The notes below the pieces were generated by a model. It was not told the DNA's origin. It saw only the letters and a list, made by a program, of their open reading frames with translations, and did not search any database. A program made the translations under genes and the position numbers. Positions 8,334 through 15,802 of a stretch of 64,000 nt of DNA are shown in pieces. Position 1 is the stretch's first letter. Each line of letters begins with the position of its first letter. The DNA is taken from NCBI GenBank assembly GCA_020846005.1, contig JADLEQ010000055.1, forward strand, positions 62,001 to 126,000, in the 5' to 3' direction. Source of the DNA: Polyangiaceae bacterium. GTDB taxonomy: Bacteria > Myxococcota_A > Polyangia > Polyangiales > Polyangiaceae.

Positions 8334-9729
8334 CCGGGACGGCCACGGCGGGATACGCCAGCGCGACCACGACGGCGAGCGCCGCGAGGATCGCCATCGC
8401 GACGCAGACGTGGAGGACGGCTGTGGCGAGCGTCTCGACGACGCCCGCGGAGAGCGCGCCGCCGTGGCGCGCGAGGAGGCGCTCGAGCTCCCGCGCGTTC
8501 GACCCACCGCCGACCTCCAGCGCGAGCAGCGCCCCGAGCGCGCCCACGCCGACGGCGCCGCCGGTCGACCGCATGAAGATCGTGCTCGCCGTCGCCACGC
8601 CGCGCTGGGCGTGCACGGCGCTCAGCTGCACGCCGATCAGCACGGCCGTGTTCGCAAAGCCCAGGCCGACGCCGAGCAGGAACGACGCCGCCGCGATCGC
8701 GCCGACCGGCGCGCGCGTCCCCACCGCCAGCGCGAGCGCTGAGGCGCCGAGCAGGACGACTGCGACGCCGAGGCGCACCGGCGCGCGGAACCCTACGCGG
8801 GGGATCGTCCGGCCCGTCGCGTACGCCGCGATCGGCCAGCCGACGAGCATGGCCGCGACCGCGCCGCCGGCCCGCGCCGGGGCGTCGCCGAGCACGCCCT
8901 GCACGTGGAGCGGCACGAAGTGGAGCGTCCCCATCATGACGGCGCCGAGCAGGAGCCCGAGCGCGCTCGCCACGGCCAACGGGCGGGACGCGAGGAGCGC
9001 GAAGGGAAGCACGGGATCGGAGGCGCGGCGCTCGGCGACGATCAGCGCCGGCACCGCCGCCGCGAGCACGACCAGCGCCACCAACACCCCGCGCCCCGAC
9101 ACGGCCAAGAGCAGCGCCGTCCCCACGATGGCCACCAGCGCCGCGCCCGCCCAGTCGACACGCCCCCCACGCGGCGGCTCCGCGTCGCGGAGGGACACGA
9201 CCAGGATCGCGATCGCGAGCAGACCGATCGGGAGGTTGAGGTAGAAGACCCAACGCCAGGAGGCGACCGCCACGAGCGCGCCGCCCACCAGCGGGCCCAC
9301 GATCCCGCTCACCGCCCACACGGCGCCGAACGCGCCTTGCACCTTGCCGCGCTCCTCGATGTCGAACAGATCGCCGATGACGGTGAGCGACACCGGCTGC
9401 ATGCAGCCGGCCCCTACGCCCTGGACGGCGCGAAACGCGATCAGCCACGCCATCGAGCGAGCCGCGCCGCAGGCCGCCGACCCCGCCAAGAAGAGGGCCA
9501 TCCCGCCGAGGACGAGCGGTCGCCTCCCCCACTGGTCCGCCAGCTTGCCGAAGACGGGCGTGGTCACGGTAGCCGCCAGCAGGTACGCCGCCCCGACCCA
9601 CCCGTACAGCTCGAGCCCGCCGAGCTCGGCGACGACCGTCGGCATCACCGTCGAGACGACCGTCGCCTCCAGCGCCGCCAGCGCCATGCCGAGGACGAGG
9701 CCGACGACGATCGGGGCGCGACGCGGCAT
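8278..9729 (-). CDS. MFS transporter, DHA2 (EmrB/QacA-like) family
   Basis: Proton-driven exporter of drugs or other small molecules in the inner membrane. About 483 residues with roughly 14 hydrophobic segments, as in the DHA2 family. The family signatures are present: LAALEATVVSTVMPTV in helix 1, GKLADQWGRRP in the loop 2-3 (motif A), and VQGVGAG in helix 4. I chose the ATG giving MPRRAPIVVGLVLG; an in-frame start 39 bases upstream is possible. No regulator or adaptor sits next to it. Its 3' end overlaps the convergent Cys-rich gene by 56 bases. Confidence 0.92.
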   Translation of the reverse strand: MPRRAPIVVGLVLGMALAALEATVVSTVMPTVVAELGGLELYGWVGAAYLLAATVTTPVFGKLADQWGRRPLVLGGMALFLAGSAACGAARSMAWLIAFRAVQGVGAGCMQPVSLTVIGDLFDIEERGKVQGAFGAVWAVSGIVGPLVGGALVAVASWRWVFYLNLPIGLLAIAILVVSLRDAEPPRGGRVDWAGAALVAIVGTALLLAVSGRGVLVALVVLAAAVPALIVAERRASDPVLPFALLASRPLAVASALGLLLGAVMMGTLHFVPLHVQGVLGDAPARAGGAVAAMLVGWPIAAYATGRTIPRVGFRAPVRLGVAVVLLGASALALAVGTRAPVGAIAAASFLLGVGLGFANTAVLIGVQLSAVHAQRGVATASTIFMRSTGGAVGVGALGALLALEVGGGSNARELERLLARHGGALSAGVVETLATAVLHVCVAMAILAALAVVVALAYPAVAVPVTGGNTSPAVARSSPGSA

Positions 9730-9868
9730 CACCGCGCGGTTCCTGCGGCCGGCACCCGGCGCGGTCAACCGGGACTCGCGCCGCCGCGCGTGACCCGCCG
9801 GACCGGCGGTCGAGGGTGCCGGGGCGCCTTCGTCGCCCGCCGTCGGCGTGGTAGCGAACGTCGCAGCG

Positions 9869-11083
9869 ATGACGGAACGCCTCTACTACCACGACTCCTT
9901 GCGCCTCGACTTCGACGCGCGGGTGGTCGATCACGCGCGGTTCGAGGGGAGAAACGCCGTCGTGCTCGATCGCACGGCCTTCTATCCGGAGTCCGGCGGG
10001 CAGATGGCCGACCGCGGTCGCCTCGCGACGGCTCCCGTCCTCGACGTCCAAGTCGACGGCGGCGACCGCGACGCTCCGGCCGGCGACCGCGAGCGGATCG
10101 TGCACGTGCTCGAGGGGAAGCTCCCGGAGATCGGCACCGTGGTGATCGGCGAGGTGGATCGGGCCCGGCGGCGCGTCCACATGGCGCTCCACACCGCCCA
10201 ACACATGCTGTCGCGCGCGCTCACCGACGTCGCGCGCACGCAGACGGTGTCGTCCCGCCTCGGCGAGACGACCTGCACGGTCGACGTCGACGCTGCCGAG
10301 CTCGACGAGCGCTCGCTGGCCCGCGCCGAGGATCTCGTGAACGCCCTGGTCGATGACGATCTCGAGGTGCGCGCCTGGTTCCCGGACGCGGGCGAGCTCG
10401 CGCGGCTGCCGCTACGGAAGGCGCCGACCGTGGACGGCGCCGTGCGGCTGGTCCGGATCGGCGACTTCGATCTGACGCCCTGCGGCGGCACGCACTGCAC
10501 GCGCACGAGCCAGGTGGGCTCGCTGCACGTGACGGGCGTCGAGCGGTACAAGGGCGGGACCCGCATCTCGTTCGTGGCAGGTCGCCGCGCGAGGGATCGG
10601 CTGGCCGCCGAGTCCCAGGTGCTCGGGGCGATGGCGCGAGAGCTCACGTGCGCCCCCGAGGACGTGCCCGGAGCGCTCGAGAAGCTCCGGCGTCAGCTCC
10701 AGGAGTCGCGCGAGGCGGCCGGCAAGCTCCAGGCGCGGCTGGCAGAGCTCGAGGCGGGGCGGCTCGAGGCCGAGCAGGGATCCCGCGAGCTGATCGTCGC
10801 CAGCGTGGAGGGCGCCGGACCCGAGCTCCTGAGGGCGCTCGCGTCGCGGCTGGTGCGCCCCGACCGCGCCGTGCTCTTGGCGGGCGAGCGATCGGAGGGG
10901 ATGGCCCTCCTCGCTGCACGCGGGGCGGCGTCGAGCGTCGACTGCGGCGCGCTCGTCCGCAGGCTCGTCGAGGCCGCGGGGGGCCGTGGCGGGGGGCGGC
11001 CCGAGCGCGCCGAGGGCAAGCTCCCGCCCGACGCCGCGTTCGCCGAGCTCGTGTCGCGCGCGCTGTCGGCGAGCGACGGCTGA
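9869..11083 (+). CDS. Alanyl-tRNA editing protein, AlaX-like with C-terminal DHHA1 domain
   Basis: Predicted to hydrolyse mischarged Ser- or Gly-tRNA(Ala) in trans. The zinc-binding residues of the editing site are present as HTAQH (His108, His112) and CGGTHC (about 197-202). RTAFYPESGGQMAD near residue 40 is a hallmark of the AlaRS-related second-additional domain. A coiled coil (about 245-295) leads to a C-terminal DHHA1-type domain with GGRGGGRPERAEGK. No aminoacylation domain is present, so it is not a synthetase. The length of 404 residues fits the long AlaX type. The ATG at 9869 is preferred over a GTG 21 bases upstream because MTERLYYHDS matches the family start. Confidence 0.92.
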   Translation: MTERLYYHDSLRLDFDARVVDHARFEGRNAVVLDRTAFYPESGGQMADRGRLATAPVLDVQVDGGDRDAPAGDRERIVHVLEGKLPEIGTVVIGEVDRARRRVHMALHTAQHMLSRALTDVARTQTVSSRLGETTCTVDVDAAELDERSLARAEDLVNALVDDDLEVRAWFPDAGELARLPLRKAPTVDGAVRLVRIGDFDLTPCGGTHCTRTSQVGSLHVTGVERYKGGTRISFVAGRRARDRLAAESQVLGAMARELTCAPEDVPGALEKLRRQLQESREAAGKLQARLAELEAGRLEAEQGSRELIVASVEGAGPELLRALASRLVRPDRAVLLAGERSEGMALLAARGAASSVDCGALVRRLVEAAGGRGGGRPERAEGKLPPDAAFAELVSRALSASDG

Positions 11084-11140
11084 GACACCGTGGACGTCCT
11101 ACGAGCGCTCCGCGCGCGCCGGGTCCCGCCAATACGCGCG

Positions 11141-11172
11141 CCGACGCCCCGCGGAGGTCCCCGGGGCGTCGG
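11141..11172. terminator. Bidirectional hairpin between convergent genes
   Basis: A perfect 11-bp stem, CCGACGCCCCG at 11141-11151 pairing with 11162-11172 across a 10-base loop, lies between the convergent AlaX and DUF4397 genes. No T tract follows. Confidence 0.6.
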
Positions 11173-11208
11173 ACACGCTGGCTCCGCGCGGCGCTCGCCG
11201 CGCGCGCT

Positions 11209-12804
11209 TCACTTCGGCGCGACGGGCGCCACCGTCCAGGGCGAGCTGGTGGTGTCGACGATCATCAGCCCGAAGCCGTTCGAGCTGCCGCCGAAGTCGC
11301 CGGTCGCGAGCACGAAGGCCCGCAGCCCGGCGGTCAGCGTCAGGTCGAACTCGGCGGCCGTGGCCGTGGAGCCGGCTGCGGCGAAGCCGAGCGTCACGGC
11401 CCCGGGCGTCAGCGCGGCGCCCGCGGCGGCGCTGGCGTCGGGGAACGCCACGCCGGCGTAGAGCGGCGGGGAGTCGAGGGTCCCGGCGGTCGTGACGGTG
11501 CCGATATCGACACTCGGTGCGTTGCTCGACGCGTGGACCGCGCGCACCACCGCGCTGCCCGCCGATCCGAGGTCGAACCCCTCCTCGAGCGGGAGCAGCT
11601 GGAACGTCGCCGGGGTGGCGCCGAGCTGCCCGACCGCCGCGGCGAGGTAGCTTCCCCCGGCCGCGAGCGCGGGCGTCGTCGCCGAGGCCGCTGGGGCGCC
11701 GGCGGGCCGAGGCGTCGGGCCGGCGACCCCTGCGAAGAAGTCGAGGGTGTACGCGCCCGGCGGGACCTGGAGGCGCGCCATCGCGCCGTACGGCGCGTTG
11801 TCGACCAGCTCCGTGGCGCCCGCGTAGATGTCGACCGCCGGAGCGTCCGGGCTGGCGTGCAGCGCGTAGACGACCGGATCCTGCTTCACCGTGGCCGTGG
11901 GGGAGTCGGTCGTCGACGCGGGCAGCACCGCGAGCAGCGAGAAGCCGCGCTCCTGGCGAGGCAGCGCCCCGAGTTCGCCGACCGCGATGAGGAGCACGTT
12001 GGCAGCCGCCGGGATCACCGTCGGCGTGGTGAACCCGGTGACGCGGGCGCCGCCAGCGCGGATCGCCACCGAGAGCGCGGTGGCCGCAGGCAGATCGACG
12101 CCCGCCGCCGGGGTGTCCGTGAACCGCGCCAGGCCGGTGATCTCCGACGAGCCGTCGTCGCCCACGTCGATGTCGACGGTGGGGGCGTCGTAGCTCGCGT
12201 GCACGACACGAGCTCGGAAGCTGCCGCTGGCGGCGGCGTCGAAGTCCTCCTCGAGCGCGAGGACACGGAACTGATCGTCGGGGCTCGAGGAGCCGAAGCT
12301 GCCCGCCGCGATCGCGACGTACGACCTGCCGGCCTCGAGCGTTAGATCGGGGCTCGTGAACGCCGGCGCGCTCGAGGCGGCGGCGCCTGCGGCGCGGAGG
12401 TCGACCGCGAAGGTGCCGGCCGGCAGCTCCAGGTAGCTCGTCGCCTCGCCGTACGCGAAGTTGGTCACCGCGGCGGTCGAGGCGCCCTTCGCGTAGATGT
12501 CCACGGCCGGAGCGTTCGCGGAGGCGTGCACGACGCGTAGCCGGGCTGGCGCACCAGCGTCGGATCCTCCGGCGCCCGCCATGCCGCCGGCGCCCGCCAT
12601 GCCGCCGGAGCCCGCCATGCCGCCGCTGCCGGCGGAGCCGCCGGAGCCCGCCATGCCGCCGGAGCCCCCGCTGCCCGGGGAGCCGGCGGAGCCGCCGGTG
12701 GCCGCCGCGCCGACGTCGTCGTCGTCGCTGCAGCCGGCGAGCAGGCCGAGCCCGGCGAGGGCCAGAGAGCCGAGAATCGTGAAGCGCATCGTGGGTCGAG
12801 TCAT
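11209..12804 (-). CDS. Lipoprotein with four DUF4397 repeats
   Basis: Surface lipoprotein of 531 residues. The signal peptide ends in the lipobox LAGC (Cys25), followed by four Asp residues, a Gly/Ala/Ser/Met linker of about 50 residues, and four DUF4397 domains. Each domain opens with the same strand: LRVVHASANAPAVDIYAKG, ARVVHASYDAPTVDI, VYALHASPDAPAVDIYAGA and VRAVHASSNAPSVDI. The family role is not known; such proteins are common in Myxococcota. AGGAAG sits seven bases before the ATG. The 258-base upstream region carries a 10-bp motif also found just before the neighbouring MerR-B12 gene, which suggests control by that regulator. Confidence 0.92.
   Translation of the reverse strand: MTRPTMRFTILGSLALAGLGLLAGCSDDDDVGAAATGGSAGSPGSGGSGGMAGSGGSAGSGGMAGSGGMAGAGGMAGAGGSDAGAPARLRVVHASANAPAVDIYAKGASTAAVTNFAYGEATSYLELPAGTFAVDLRAAGAAASSAPAFTSPDLTLEAGRSYVAIAAGSFGSSSPDDQFRVLALEEDFDAAASGSFRARVVHASYDAPTVDIDVGDDGSSEITGLARFTDTPAAGVDLPAATALSVAIRAGGARVTGFTTPTVIPAAANVLLIAVGELGALPRQERGFSLLAVLPASTTDSPTATVKQDPVVYALHASPDAPAVDIYAGATELVDNAPYGAMARLQVPPGAYTLDFFAGVAGPTPRPAGAPAASATTPALAAGGSYLAAAVGQLGATPATFQLLPLEEGFDLGSAGSAVVRAVHASSNAPSVDIGTVTTAGTLDSPPLYAGVAFPDASAAAGAALTPGAVTLGFAAAGSTATAAEFDLTLTAGLRAFVLATGDFGGSSNGFGLMIVDTTSSPWTVAPVAPK
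12571..12660 (-). repeat. 18-bp tandem repeats encoding the Gly-Gly-Met-Ala-Gly linker
   Basis: Five 18-bp units. Units 1 and 2 are identical, units 3 and 5 are identical to each other and differ from unit 1 by a single base, and unit 4 is diverged. They encode the flexible linker of the DUF4397 lipoprotein, and copy changes would stay in frame. Confidence 0.85.
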
Positions 12805-12885
12805 GGTTTGGTCTTCCTCCGTTCGGTGGGGCGAGACATGGTCTAGAGCTGGACAAACATTCGTCAATCGATTCATCCAACGTTT

Positions 12886-12895
12886 GTCTAGGACA
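12886..12895 (-). promoter_or_regulatory. Candidate regulator site TGTCCTAGAC before the DUF4397 lipoprotein gene
   Basis: The 10-mer TGTCCTAGAC (minus strand) is repeated exactly at 14000-14009 before the MerR-B12 gene. A related TTTGTCC...TCTAGAC lies at 12841-12857. The stretch 12852-12888 also forms an inverted pair GACAAAC / GTTTGTC. The site is within a 258-base gene-free region that must hold the lipoprotein promoter. Confidence 0.5.
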
Positions 12896-13062
12896 CGCTC
12901 GGCCTGCGGCTCCTCCCTCGGCGGGACCGTCGCTGGCCTGCCCGGGCCGGCGCACGCCGCACCCCGCGGCCGAAATCCCTCCCCCGGTTGGCGGACTCGC
13001 TCCGCCCATGCCGTGGCGTCGCGACGCCGCCGCGGCGGCTTCCGCCCCCGTACGGCGCAGAC

Positions 13063-13992
13063 CTAGGCGAGCAGCGGCGCCGTGAACCGGGCGAGCCGCG
13101 CGTCGATCTCCGCCCACGCCGCGACGCGATACGTCCGCTCCTGGGCGAGGCCGAGGGTGGCCGCGCGCGCGCCGCCGACCCAGATCTCGATCGCGGGCGG
13201 GAGCTTAGAGCCGAGCCAGGCGATGCTCGCGGCGACCGTCTCGCCGTCGGCGCTCGCCGAGACCGACAGCCCGACCACGTCGACGCCGAGGGCGCGAGCC
13301 GCGTCGGCGATCTGATCGAGCGGAGCGTCCACCCCGAGCAGGCGCGGCTCGGCGCCGCGGAGCGCCAGGTAGAGGGCGGCCATCTCCAGCCCCAGGCCGT
13401 GGCTCTCGTGCGGCAGGGTGGTGAGCAGCACGACCGGGCGCCCGCGAGACTCGTAGGCGCTGAGCAGCAGCCGGAGCTGGGTCGAGAGCGTCTCGGTGAG
13501 GAGGTGTTCGTGCCGAACCTGGAGCTCACCGGCGGCCCAGCGCTCCCCCACCTGCGTGACCAGCGGTGCCGCGACCTCCATGAGGAACGCGCGGGGGCCG
13601 AGCGTGGCGACGGCCTGCCGGAGCAGCAGCTGGAGCGCTGTCACGTCGTCGTCACGGAGCGCGTCGATCATGCCCGCGAGCGTCGGGCTCTGATCGGTCG
13701 CCAGGTTGGTCGGTGCGTGGGCAGCCTCGAGCAGCGCGTGCCGGAGATCGTCGGGCGAGCGATGGATGACCTCTCCGGCGCGGTAGCCGGCCTTCAGCGC
13801 CCGCGAGATCAGCACCAGCCGCTCCACCTCGTCGGCTGAGTAGGCGCGGACGCCGTTCGGGTTCCGGACGGGCTTCGGGAAGCCGTAGCGGCGCTCCCAC
13901 ATCCGGAGGGTGTCGGCCGAGAGCCCGGTGAGCCGCGCCGTCACGCGGATCGAGTAGCCGTGCTCCTCGCTGGCGAGTCCGATGTCGTCCAC
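13063..13992 (-). CDS. MerR-family regulator with B12-binding domain, CarH/LitR type
   Basis: Light-sensing repressor candidate of 309 residues. Residues 12-80 form the MerR winged helix (VTARLTGLSADTLRMWERRY). The middle has the four-helix cobalamin cap with W152 followed nine residues later by Glu162-His163, which is the Wx9EH motif of adenosylcobalamin photoreceptors. The Rossmann part has ESHGLG (196-201), the ExHxxG motif whose His198 would be the lower cobalt ligand. These residues separate true CarH-type sensors from light-independent relatives. It starts with GTG; TAGACT six bases upstream suggests a leaderless mRNA. TGTCCTAGAC at 14000-14009 overlaps that hexamer, as expected for autorepression. 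The SDR gene ends 19 bases upstream. Confidence 0.92.
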   Translation of the reverse strand: MDDIGLASEEHGYSIRVTARLTGLSADTLRMWERRYGFPKPVRNPNGVRAYSADEVERLVLISRALKAGYRAGEVIHRSPDDLRHALLEAAHAPTNLATDQSPTLAGMIDALRDDDVTALQLLLRQAVATLGPRAFLMEVAAPLVTQVGERWAAGELQVRHEHLLTETLSTQLRLLLSAYESRGRPVVLLTTLPHESHGLGLEMAALYLALRGAEPRLLGVDAPLDQIADAARALGVDVVGLSVSASADGETVAASIAWLGSKLPPAIEIWVGGARAATLGLAQERTYRVAAWAEIDARLARFTAPLLA

Positions 13993-13999
13993 AGAGCAA

Positions 14000-14009
14000 G
14001 TCTAGGACA
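14000..14009 (-). promoter_or_regulatory. Candidate operator and -10 region of the MerR-B12 gene
   Basis: TGTCCTAGAC (minus strand) is identical to the site at 12886-12895. It overlaps TAGACT (13999-14004), which ends six bases before the GTG start, so a bound repressor would cover the promoter. Confidence 0.5.
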
Positions 14010-14011
14010 AC

Positions 14012-14929
14012 TCATGGACGAACGCCAGTCGACCCCAAGAGGGCGCCGAGGGCTGCGGGCAGCGTCGGATCGAGGAACTCGAAGCCCCCGGCCGCGAGCG
14101 CGGAGGGGTGCACCCGCTGGCTCGAGACGAGCACGCCCGTCACCTCGCCGAGGACGGCGCGCAGCGCGAAGCGGGGCGCGGGCAAGAGCGCGGGGCGGCG
14201 GAGCACCCGCCCGAGCGCCCGCGAGAAGTCGGCGTTCCGCTCCGGCGCCGGGGCGACCAGGTTGTGGGCGATCGATCCCTCGCTGTCGACCAGCCACTCC
14301 AGCGCGCGGACGACATCCCGGAGCGTGATCCAGCTCATGAAGTGACGCCCGTCCGCGACGGGACCGCCCGCGCCGAGCCGAAACAGCGGCAGCAGCTTCG
14401 CGAGCGCCCCGCCCTCGGGCGAGAGCACGATCCCGATCCGCGCGCGCGCGACCCGCACACCCAGCGGCTCCGCGGCCTGAGCCTCGCTCTCCCAGGCTTG
14501 GCAGACCTCGGCGAGGAAATCAGCGCCGGGCGCGCTCCGTTCGTCGAGCCACTCGTCGCCTCGATCACCGTAGTAGCCGATCGCCGAGGCCGAGACGAGC
14601 GACCGCGGCCTCCGCTCGATGGATCCGAGCGCCTCGACGAGCGTCCGCGTGCCGAGGACGCGGCTCTCGCGGATGCGGCGCTTCTTCTCCGCCGTCCAGC
14701 GGCCCTCCGCGACGCTCTCGCCCGCGAGGTGCACGATCGCGTCGACGCCCTCGAGCGCGCTCGCGTCGACCGTACCGCCCGTGGGATCCCACGCGATGTC
14801 GGTCTCTCGCTGCGGCGCGCCTCGTACGACGCGCCGCACCGTCCGCCCCTGGCTCACCAGGTGGCGCTCGAGCGCCGATCCGACGAGCCCGGAGGCGCCC
14901 GTGATCGCAACCGTCGCAGCGCGACCCAT
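14012..14929 (-). CDS. TIGR01777-family NAD(P)-dependent epimerase/SDR-like protein
   Basis: Extended SDR-fold protein of 305 residues. It has the nucleotide-binding GASGLVG (11-17), HLAGESVAEGRWT, and SASAIGYYGDRGDEWLDE, which are the hallmarks of the TIGR01777 (YfcH) family. The C-terminal region has VHPSALAAGGFEF as in that family. The substrate is not known. It lies directly upstream of the CarH-type regulator on the same strand, 19 bases apart; TIGR01777 genes are often found beside LitR/CarH-type genes in light-response clusters, so a shared role is likely but not shown. AGGAGG lies seven bases before the ATG. Confidence 0.9.
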   Translation of the reverse strand: MGRAATVAITGASGLVGSALERHLVSQGRTVRRVVRGAPQRETDIAWDPTGGTVDASALEGVDAIVHLAGESVAEGRWTAEKKRRIRESRVLGTRTLVEALGSIERRPRSLVSASAIGYYGDRGDEWLDERSAPGADFLAEVCQAWESEAQAAEPLGVRVARARIGIVLSPEGGALAKLLPLFRLGAGGPVADGRHFMSWITLRDVVRALEWLVDSEGSIAHNLVAPAPERNADFSRALGRVLRRPALLPAPRFALRAVLGEVTGVLVSSQRVHPSALAAGGFEFLDPTLPAALGALLGSTGVRP

Positions 14930-15013
14930 GCGGATCCTCCTAGCGACGGCCGCCCGGAACCGCCACCCCGCGCCCCAGCCCGCCGCGGGGGACGCTCGGC
15001 CCCTGCCGCGCCG

Positions 15014-15802
15014 TCACAGCGTGCGGCGCGATCGCGCAGCCTCGACCGCGCGATCCAGGGCCTGCGGACTGAAGCCGATGAGCAGGCGACCGCCCACGTC
15101 GATGATGGGGATCGAGGCGCCGTTCAGCTTCGCGCGCTCGAGCTTCCGATCCATCTCCTGCTTCACCGCGTCGCTGCTCTCGATGTCCTTCTCGATCACG
15201 GTGACGCCGCGGGACTTCAGGTAGCGGGCGGCGTCGTGACAGGGCTTGCACCACTCGGCGCCGTAGATGACGGCCACGACGGGCACCTCCCTCCGCGCCG
15301 CCGACCCGGCGACAGGCGGCTGCGCGCTCACCGCCGCGCTCGGCGGCGGGACGAGCGCCTCGAGGCGCGCCTTCCGGCGCGTCGCGCCGAGCTCGTCCCA
15401 CTGGGCCCGGGACATCGTCCGCACCGCGTAGGTGCCATCCGGCTGGCGAGCGCGCAGATCGGCGACGTAGACCTGATCGCCCGTGCCGTCTTCGCGCGTC
15501 GTCACGACGACGCGCACCTGGTCGCGCGCGTCGATCGGCACGTCCGCCGGTCTCTGAACCACGTGGAAATCACCGGCCGTGTCGACATAGGTGAGCAGGA
15601 GGTTCGCGGTGTCCTCGCGCACGACGAGCGGCCCGAGTCCCACCGGACGAGGCGCCGAGCTCGCGGGGGCGGGCTGGTTCGTCGCCTCGCCCCTGCAAGC
15701 GGTGGCGCTCCCCAGCAGCCAGCAGATGACCGCGAAGGCACGCGCCAGCGCGCCGACGCGGCGGAGCGGCCCCCCCCGGACGCCCACCTCGCGCGCGCTC
15801 AC
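15014..15802 (-). CDS. Lipoprotein with C-terminal glutaredoxin-like domain
   Basis: Exported thiol-redox protein of 262 residues. The signal peptide ends at ATAC (lipobox-like). A middle region of about 120 residues has no recognised fold. The last 85 residues form a thioredoxin-fold domain of the glutaredoxin type: IYGAEWCKPCHDAARYL with the CKPC active site, GASIPIIDV with the cis-Pro, and LIGFSPQALDRAV. The start is the GTG whose bases overlap the TGA of the upstream ABC-F gene (GTGA), so translation is coupled. A role in periplasmic disulfide handling is inferred from the domain and the signal. Confidence 0.88.
   Translation of the reverse strand: MSAREVGVRGGPLRRVGALARAFAVICWLLGSATACRGEATNQPAPASSAPRPVGLGPLVVREDTANLLLTYVDTAGDFHVVQRPADVPIDARDQVRVVVTTREDGTGDQVYVADLRARQPDGTYAVRTMSRAQWDELGATRRKARLEALVPPPSAAVSAQPPVAGSAARREVPVVAVIYGAEWCKPCHDAARYLKSRGVTVIEKDIESSDAVKQEMDRKLERAKLNGASIPIIDVGGRLLIGFSPQALDRAVEAARSRRTL

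Noticed and set aside
7205-10204. A 999-codon frame on the minus strand across several genes
   Set aside because: It runs antisense to the Tudor-like and AlaX genes and out of frame with the MFS gene, with low-complexity composition throughout.
12571-12660. Regular 18-bp repeats as a CRISPR array
   Set aside because: The repeats are contiguous, without unique spacers, and encode a Gly-rich linker in frame.
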